DNA of 64,000 nucleotides, taken from the NCBI GenBank assembly GCA_947253885.1, contig CAMYAO010000003.1, positions 1 to 64,000 of the forward strand, in the 5' to 3' direction. The notes under the pieces were generated by a model. That model had not been told where the DNA came from, ran no database searches, and saw only the letters and a program-made list of their open reading frames with translations. This document shows positions 59,163 through 64,000 of the stretch, in pieces. Numbering within the stretch: position 1 is the first letter of the stretch; each line of letters opens with the position of its first letter. A program made the translations under genes and the position numbers. Source of the stretch: an uncultured Clostridium sp. (GTDB lineage Bacteria; Bacillota; Clostridia; Lachnospirales; Lachnospiraceae).

Positions 59163-60113
59163 CTACTCATAATGACCGGTTCTTCGAATATTGGAGTCCA
59201 GCAAGCGATTAAAGCCCTGCCATTCCACATTATTCTCCGGTACATTGGAAAGTGCCGATTTAAAAGTTTCCATCTTTGCATCCAGATTGTCCGCAAAACT
59301 CAGTGCCAATGCTTCAATCAAAGCAGGCTTCTTCGGAGATCCGTACTCCAATTCTCCGTGATGAGCTAAAATACAGTGCGTCAGTTCATTTGCCAATCGT
59401 TTCGGAAATCCCTCAATGCCGGCAATCCGTACCTGTATCTGCGTTGCACCTATCATAATATGCCCTAACAGTTGACCCGCATCCGTATAGTCATTCGCCG
59501 GAAAAGAGGAAAGTTCATTTAACTTTCCGATATCATGCAGCATAGCGGCAGAGAGCAACAGATCACGGTTAATCATAGGATATTGATCTGCAAAAAAATC
59601 ACAATTTTTTGTAACTCCCAAGGTATGTTCTAATAAACCTCCGACAAAATTGTGATGTACAGACTTTGCTGCCGAATGATTTTGAAAGCGTTTTGCAAAC
59701 TCTTCGTTCTTAAAAAACGAATAGAGAAGTTTCTTCAAATAAACATTTTCCATGCTGTCGATCAGATTCAATAATTCCTGATACATAGTCGGAATATCTT
59801 TACTGCTGATCGGCAGATAATCCGAAGGATTATATCCTCCCTCCTCCATTCGCTGTGCACGCTTTATATTAAGCTGTAAATTTCCTTGAAAAGAGGTAAT
59901 ATCACCCACTACATAAACATAATCCAGAGCTTCAAACTCTCCGATACCACAGGAATCAATTTCCCATATCTTTCCCTCAATGGTTCCTGTTTTATCCTGA
60001 AAGCTCAAATTTTCATAGGGCTTTCCCGCCTTTGAAAAGGCTATCTGTTTCTTTTTGCACAGATATACCTCACTGATCCGATCTCCTTCACGTAATGTTT
60101 CAATAAATTTCAT
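59163..60113 (-). CDS. YhaM-like 3'-5' exoribonuclease (OB and HD domains)
   Basis: This 316-residue protein has an N-terminal OB-fold (YENLSFQDKTGTIEGKIWE, about 28-100) and a C-terminal HD phosphohydrolase domain (HHNFVGGLLEHTLGV, MLHDIGKLNEL, LAHHGELEYGSP) as in Bacillus YhaM, a manganese-dependent 3' exonuclease acting on RNA and DNA. The start at 60113 (MKFIETL) is the conserved one. It ends 7 bases before rlmD, so the two are an operon. Confidence 0.88.
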   Translation of the reverse strand: MKFIETLREGDRISEVYLCKKKQIAFSKAGKPYENLSFQDKTGTIEGKIWEIDSCGIGEFEALDYVYVVGDITSFQGNLQLNIKRAQRMEEGGYNPSDYLPISSKDIPTMYQELLNLIDSMENVYLKKLLYSFFKNEEFAKRFQNHSAAKSVHHNFVGGLLEHTLGVTKNCDFFADQYPMINRDLLLSAAMLHDIGKLNELSSFPANDYTDAGQLLGHIMIGATQIQVRIAGIEGFPKRLANELTHCILAHHGELEYGSPKKPALIEALALSFADNLDAKMETFKSALSNVPENNVEWQGFNRLLDSNIRRTGHYE

Positions 60114-60162
60114 AATATTCCCTTTCCAATATATATAACTAGCAACATTATAAATCATTGAC

Positions 60163-60219
60163 AAAAAAAAGAAAAGCAAGAACCTGACAACCGCTTGGTC
60201 ATCAGATCAGTGCTTTTCT
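60163..60219 (-). terminator. Terminator after trxA
   Basis: AGAAAAGCA and TGCTTTTCT form the outer stem of a large hairpin followed by a long T-run on the minus strand. It lies about 50 bases after the thioredoxin stop and could also end a plus-strand transcript. Confidence 0.75.
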
Positions 60220-60266
60220 TCTCTGACTTATTTTTGTGTATTTAGGAGGAGGGTTAAAATTGGTAA

Positions 60267-60575
60267 TTACTGTACCATATCTTCAATTTTCTCAATAGAC
60301 TGTACACCTACTGCATTTTTCACTACTTCACCGTTTTTGAAAACAGCCAAGGTTGGAACGGACATTACACCGTATTTGATTGCAATTTCCTGAACCTCAT
60401 CAATATCTAATTTAGCAACCTTTACTTCCGGATGATCTTCTGCAAACTCATCAACAACCGGTGATAACATTTTACAAGGACCACACCATGTAGCAAAAAA
60501 ATCAACTAATACTGTTTGATCAGATTTTAATACCTCTGCTTCGAAGTTATTTGCATTTACTTTAATTACTGACAT
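60267..60575 (-). CDS. trxA: Thioredoxin
   Basis: This is a 102-residue classic thioredoxin with WCGPCK (Cys31, Cys34), the DVD-like buried aspartate region and the cis-proline motif VMSVPTLAVFKNG. It is a general cytosolic disulfide reductase and could also serve the thioredoxin-dependent ArsC of the island. It is probably transcribed alone: a GTAAC/GTTAC palindrome lies upstream and a terminator follows. Confidence 0.96.
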   Translation of the reverse strand: MSVIKVNANNFEAEVLKSDQTVLVDFFATWCGPCKMLSPVVDEFAEDHPEVKVAKLDIDEVQEIAIKYGVMSVPTLAVFKNGEVVKNAVGVQSIEKIEDMVQ

Positions 60576-60643
60576 TTTATCTGTCTCCTTTCGGTTACTG
60601 TCTTGTGATGTTTAGACTATACTAAATTGTAAGCAACTGTTCC

Positions 60644-60656
60644 GTAACTTTGTTAC
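60644..60656. promoter_or_regulatory. Crp/Fnr-type palindrome upstream of trxA
   Basis: GTAAC-TTT-GTTAC is a perfect inverted repeat between the Crp/Fnr gene and trxA. Similar sites are described for HcpR-like Crp/Fnr regulators in clostridia. On the minus strand a TATAGT lies about 26 bases downstream of it. Binding by the neighbouring regulator is inferred. Confidence 0.4.
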
Positions 60657-60687
60657 ATTAATCGTAATTTAATTTTGCTCAATCATT

Positions 60688-61356
60688 TCATTGACTGCCA
60701 TCTGCGATCTTCTCTAATGCTTCTATATCCAAAATCTTTACCGTTCCTCTTCCCAGAGAAAGATAACCTGCTTTCTGTAAATAATTTAAAAGCCTGCTTA
60801 CCACTTCACGTGGGCTCCCCAGAAAATTACCGATCTGCTCATGTGTAATCGAAAGTGACAAACTCTCCTGGATCTGACTCTCTTCCACTAAAAATGCAGA
60901 AATTCTACTGTCCAGCTTTTTATTTAAGATCTGATCCAACAGCCAGACTACATCCGACAAACAGTTCGAAATCACCTCATTTGTATAATTAGCGACCACT
61001 GCACTTTCTCTCATTACCTCACGATATGCATCTGCGGAAATGTGAAGCACTCTTGTGGTATCCTCTACTGCCACCATGACATCAAAATCAATCCCCGGCA
61101 ACATACACGAAGCAGTCAGCAAACACAACTCCCGCTCAAACAATCGAAAAAGAGTCAGTACTTTGCCTTCTGAAGAAACGGTATATACACGCAAACGCCC
61201 TTCAATCACAAGCATTAAACCGATACAGTGATCTGCACTTCCCTCGATTTGAGTACCCACATCGTACACTACTTCATGCGTTGCATTTTTTAACCGGTCC
61301 TGTTGTTGTTTAGTTAACTTTTTCCAGAACGGAAAATATTCTTCTATCGAAACCAT
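60688..61356 (-). CDS. Crp/Fnr-family transcription regulator
   Basis: This 222-residue regulator has an N-terminal cyclic-nucleotide-like sensor domain (GLMLVIEGRLRVYTVSSEGK, then FERELCLLTASCML) and a C-terminal HTH_Crp domain (ITHEQIGNFLGSPREVVSRLLNYLQKAG). The FxxCLLxASCML segment with two cysteines resembles clostridial Crp/Fnr regulators that may sense redox or nitric oxide, but no four-cysteine Fnr cluster is seen. It lies 13 bases after the phosphohexomutase gene. Confidence 0.88.
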   Translation of the reverse strand: MVSIEEYFPFWKKLTKQQQDRLKNATHEVVYDVGTQIEGSADHCIGLMLVIEGRLRVYTVSSEGKVLTLFRLFERELCLLTASCMLPGIDFDVMVAVEDTTRVLHISADAYREVMRESAVVANYTNEVISNCLSDVVWLLDQILNKKLDSRISAFLVEESQIQESLSLSITHEQIGNFLGSPREVVSRLLNYLQKAGYLSLGRGTVKILDIEALEKIADGSQ

Positions 61357-61369
61357 CTCACGCCTTACC

Positions 61370-62875
61370 TTACTTTAAAGTTGATACATCCAAATTTGAA
61401 AATCCTCTTATCAGGTCTTTTGCGATCCGGATCAATTCTTCCAGATCGGATTCTGTCTTTCCCTCTAAGTTTAACACCATAACCGGATCATGCAAAGATG
61501 CTCTTAACAACATCCAGCCGTTTGGAAAACGAATTCTGATCCCTTCATATGAAATCGGAAGATCATATCCTTTTTCTTTGCAGCGATTTTCTACCTCTTT
61601 CAGCACCTGTTCCCCATAAGAAGAAAAATTATCGGTCTGAATCCGAAACCGAACTTCCTTATCGGCAAATTCCACTTTCAGTTTTTCAATAAAAGAATCC
61701 ACCTTCCGCCCTGCTTTTGCGGCTTTTGCAACTGCAATTACCAATTTCACCGCAAGAAAGGCTCCATCATCCAAATAATAGTTGTCCTTTAAACAACCGT
61801 GACCAGAAGTCTCCATTGCCAAAGGAGAAACTTCTCCTTTTTGATTTAATTCCTTACACTTTTCAATTACATTTTTATAACCTCTTTTGTAGCACAGATG
61901 CTTCAATCCGAGTGTCTGTTCCAGAAATTCTGTCAAACGATCAGAGGTTACGGAATCTGTAATAATCGTGGATCCGGGATATTCCGGTGCCAAGATTGCA
62001 GCCATCATGGCAATGATGGCATCCCGATTCAAGGCTGTTCCATCTGATAATACGGCAGACATTCGATCCACATCTGTATCAAAGATCAAACCCAAATCCG
62101 CCTTGTTCGATACGGTCGCCTCAGAAATCGATGCCATAGCAATCTTGTCTTCCGGATTCGGAATATGATTCGGAAAAGACCCGTCCGGATTTAAAAACTG
62201 ACTTCCCGATATGTCCGCTCCTAGCGGTAGAAGTACCTTTTGTGCAAAAAAACCGCCGGCTCCATTTCCGGCATCTACTACAATTTTCAGTCCATTTAGA
62301 GGTTGCTCTCCGTCTCCCGCTTCTTCTCGAATATAGGATACCAGATGCTCCGCATAAACAGAAATCAGATCACAGTCTGTTTTCTCAGCCACTTCTTCTT
62401 GCGGAAGCTCTTCCGGATACGCTTTTCCCGCAAGACTTAAAATTTCCCGAATATCCTTCTTTTCAAAACCGCCGTCTTTTCCGAAAAATTTCATTCCGTT
62501 TCGATTAAACGGCAAATGACTGGCAGTGATCATACAGGCACCGTCATAGGCGGTTTCCTCATAAATCAAAGACATGTACATAGCCGGTGTGGAAGCCAAT
62601 CCGCAGTCGACAATCCTTGCATCCGTTGAACGAACTCCAAGCATAAAATACCGTTTCATCTCCGGTCCGCTGATTCTGGAATCCGTTCCTACCGAAATAG
62701 TCAGATCCCGGCATTGCTTTTGCAACAAACTTCCTAAGTAAACAGCAAATGCCTTCCCGATTCGATAAGCGACTTCTGCAGTTAAATTGACCTCTTCGTC
62801 GGGGATCCCCTCCATTGCAATTCCCCGAATGTCACTTCCGTTTTGCAATGCTGATAATTCCACTGTTTCTAACAT
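61370..62875 (-). CDS. Phosphomannomutase/phosphoglucomutase
   Basis: This is a 501-residue alpha-D-phosphohexomutase. The phosphoserine loop is MITASHLPFNRNG (Ser119; TASHNP is more usual), the metal-binding loop is DTDVDR at 266-271, and the sugar-binding loop is METSGHG. A C-terminal phosphate-binding domain follows. It interconverts hexose-1- and 6-phosphates for envelope sugar synthesis. The start at 62875 follows GGAAGG and lies 13 bases after the histidine kinase gene. Confidence 0.9.
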   Translation of the reverse strand: MLETVELSALQNGSDIRGIAMEGIPDEEVNLTAEVAYRIGKAFAVYLGSLLQKQCRDLTISVGTDSRISGPEMKRYFMLGVRSTDARIVDCGLASTPAMYMSLIYEETAYDGACMITASHLPFNRNGMKFFGKDGGFEKKDIREILSLAGKAYPEELPQEEVAEKTDCDLISVYAEHLVSYIREEAGDGEQPLNGLKIVVDAGNGAGGFFAQKVLLPLGADISGSQFLNPDGSFPNHIPNPEDKIAMASISEATVSNKADLGLIFDTDVDRMSAVLSDGTALNRDAIIAMMAAILAPEYPGSTIITDSVTSDRLTEFLEQTLGLKHLCYKRGYKNVIEKCKELNQKGEVSPLAMETSGHGCLKDNYYLDDGAFLAVKLVIAVAKAAKAGRKVDSFIEKLKVEFADKEVRFRIQTDNFSSYGEQVLKEVENRCKEKGYDLPISYEGIRIRFPNGWMLLRASLHDPVMVLNLEGKTESDLEELIRIAKDLIRGFSNLDVSTLK

Positions 62876-62888
62876 GTTCCTTCCCTTT

Positions 62889-63908
62889 CTAAGCAAGCGG
62901 AAGACTGAAAATAAATTCCGTGCCGACATCCTCCGTACTTATTACATTGATATTTTCATTATGTGCGTGAATAATTTCCTTTACAATAGACAATCCTAAT
63001 CCGGTTCCCCTTTTATCCTTGCCTCTTGATGTATCCGTTTTATAAAAACGTTCCCAGATTTTATTGATACTGTCCTTCGGAATACCGATTCCGGAATCCT
63101 TTACAGAAATAAAACATTTTCCGTTTTGAATTCTGGTAGATACAGATACTTTAGAGTAATTAGAGCTGAATTTAATTGCATTGTCGATCAGATTATGTAT
63201 TACCTGATCAATTTTATCCTCATCTGCAGATACTAAAATCGGCTCTGAATACAGATTCAGCTCTAATGTAATATTTTTTTTTAGACAATTGCCCTCAAAT
63301 ATCTCTGTTGCCCTTCTGATCAGTCGATTCAAGTCAAACGACGTAATATTTAAAAGCTGTTTCTTCGTTCCGTATTTATTCAGTTCCAACAGATTGTCCG
63401 TCAATTTTTCCAGCCTGCCCGTCTCAAATAAAATAATATTAAAATACTTCTCCTGTGCTTCCGGGGGAATCGTACCGTCCGCCATCGCCTCTACAAATCC
63501 CTTAATTGAAGTAAGAGGAGAACGAAAATCATGTGACACATTTGAAATAAATTTTCTCTGATGATGCTCCAGCGAATCCAGCGAATCCGCCATATATCCC
63601 ATTGCATTCATCAGTTGTCCCAGTTCGGAATCCTTTGTGCTGGTAAGCTTAACAGAAAAATCTCCGTCCGCATAGGATTTTGCCGCCTCAGTTACCTTAT
63701 GCAGCGGCTTGTAGAGCCAGTAGTAGATTCCGATTATCAAAAGAAGCGACAAAAAATAGAGGATTCCTAACATTACATAGACAGCTGTAAAAAGATGTCG
63801 TTCTGCTTGAGAACGAAATAACAACGTAAATCCCGCTCCAAACAATATGAAAACCAGTCCGAAGCAGAGATAAAATCCTATAAACGGTTTCCAAAATTTA
63901 ACTCTCAT
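62889..63908 (-). CDS. Sensor histidine kinase
   Basis: This 339-residue kinase has two membrane helices close together (about 9-31 and 42-64) with a very short outer loop. A HAMP domain, HisKA with phospho-acceptor His126 in VSHDFRSPLTS, and a HATPase domain (IDNAIKFS, DSGIGIP, GTGLGLSIVKEII) follow. The short sensor loop suggests it detects a membrane-level cue. It starts 8 bases after the response regulator stop, forming a PhoPR-like pair. Confidence 0.93.
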   Translation of the reverse strand: MRVKFWKPFIGFYLCFGLVFILFGAGFTLLFRSQAERHLFTAVYVMLGILYFLSLLLIIGIYYWLYKPLHKVTEAAKSYADGDFSVKLTSTKDSELGQLMNAMGYMADSLDSLEHHQRKFISNVSHDFRSPLTSIKGFVEAMADGTIPPEAQEKYFNIILFETGRLEKLTDNLLELNKYGTKKQLLNITSFDLNRLIRRATEIFEGNCLKKNITLELNLYSEPILVSADEDKIDQVIHNLIDNAIKFSSNYSKVSVSTRIQNGKCFISVKDSGIGIPKDSINKIWERFYKTDTSRGKDKRGTGLGLSIVKEIIHAHNENINVISTEDVGTEFIFSLPLA

Positions 63909-63916
63909 ACACTTCC

Positions 63917-64000
63917 CTAGATTGTTTCAAATTTATAGCCGATTCCCCACACTGTGGAGATTTTCCAATGCTCATTATCCTGAATTTTCTTTCTCAGGCG
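63917..64000 (-). CDS. Response regulator, OmpR/PhoB type (3' end only)
   Basis: The last 27 codons of a winged-helix response regulator run off the window: LRKKIQDNEHWKISTVWGIGY is the conserved C-terminal wing. It is the cognate partner of the histidine kinase encoded next. Confidence 0.88.
   Translation of the reverse strand, partial: RLRKKIQDNEHWKISTVWGIGYKFETI

Overview
The window reads as chromosomal DNA of a low-to-moderate-GC Firmicute, most likely a gut-type Clostridium or Lachnospiraceae relative. The basis is strong GGAGG ribosome binding sites, TTGACA/TATAAT promoters, and the style of the rlmD, YhaM-like, trxA, Crp/Fnr, phosphohexomutase and PhoR-like genes. No rRNA or tRNA gene was seen, and every gene I support lies on the minus strand.

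The main event is a roughly 57 kb genomic island inserted into the 23S rRNA uracil methyltransferase gene rlmD. The gene body is at the right (57776-59155). Its displaced C-terminal domain is at the far left (290-607). The two are bounded by an identical 11-bp sequence, GTCTCCACATG (591-601 and 57807-57817). Joining the halves at this core restores one open reading frame.

Left to right, the island holds: (i) degraded cargo and an arsenic resistance operon, arsR-acr3-arsD-arsA-arsC-thioredoxin-like (729-5906), flanked by a broken metallophosphoesterase gene and a truncated DMT permease gene; (ii) three coupled serine recombinase genes (6634-10155); (iii) a replication module part (DNA polymerase A, DUF2815, DUF2800 nuclease; 10220-14894); (iv) a complete siphovirus late region read right to left from HNH/TerS (about 40 kb) through DNA methyltransferases, a small S-adenosylmethionine synthetase, TerL, portal, ClpP-type protease, HK97 capsid, connectors, tail tube, tape measure, Dit, Tal and fibre to holin and endolysin (15038); (v) the rest of the early module (sigma-like protein, antirepressor, primase/helicase, VRR-NUC, broken SNF2 helicase, RinA-like regulator; 40627-47560); and (vi) a defence cassette of HTH protein, HsdM, HsdS, HsdR, YgjP-like and ImmA/IrrE-like peptidases (47944-57442).

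Two self-contained moron units interrupt the late operon. One is a LytTR regulator with a DUF3021 membrane protein, the other a MerR/TipA-like regulator. Each has its own promoter, and both end in the same 25-bp terminator. Two further families of repeated non-coding elements stand out: a 36-nt promoter-like element in three copies, and leader motifs in four copies that can pair with Shine-Dalgarno sequences, all in the early module. In the excised circle the two halves of the early module lie on either side of the recombinase, att and defence segment.

Right of the island (57776-64000) is ordinary core chromosome: rlmD, YhaM-like ribonuclease, trxA, Crp/Fnr regulator, phosphohexomutase, histidine kinase and the end of its response regulator.
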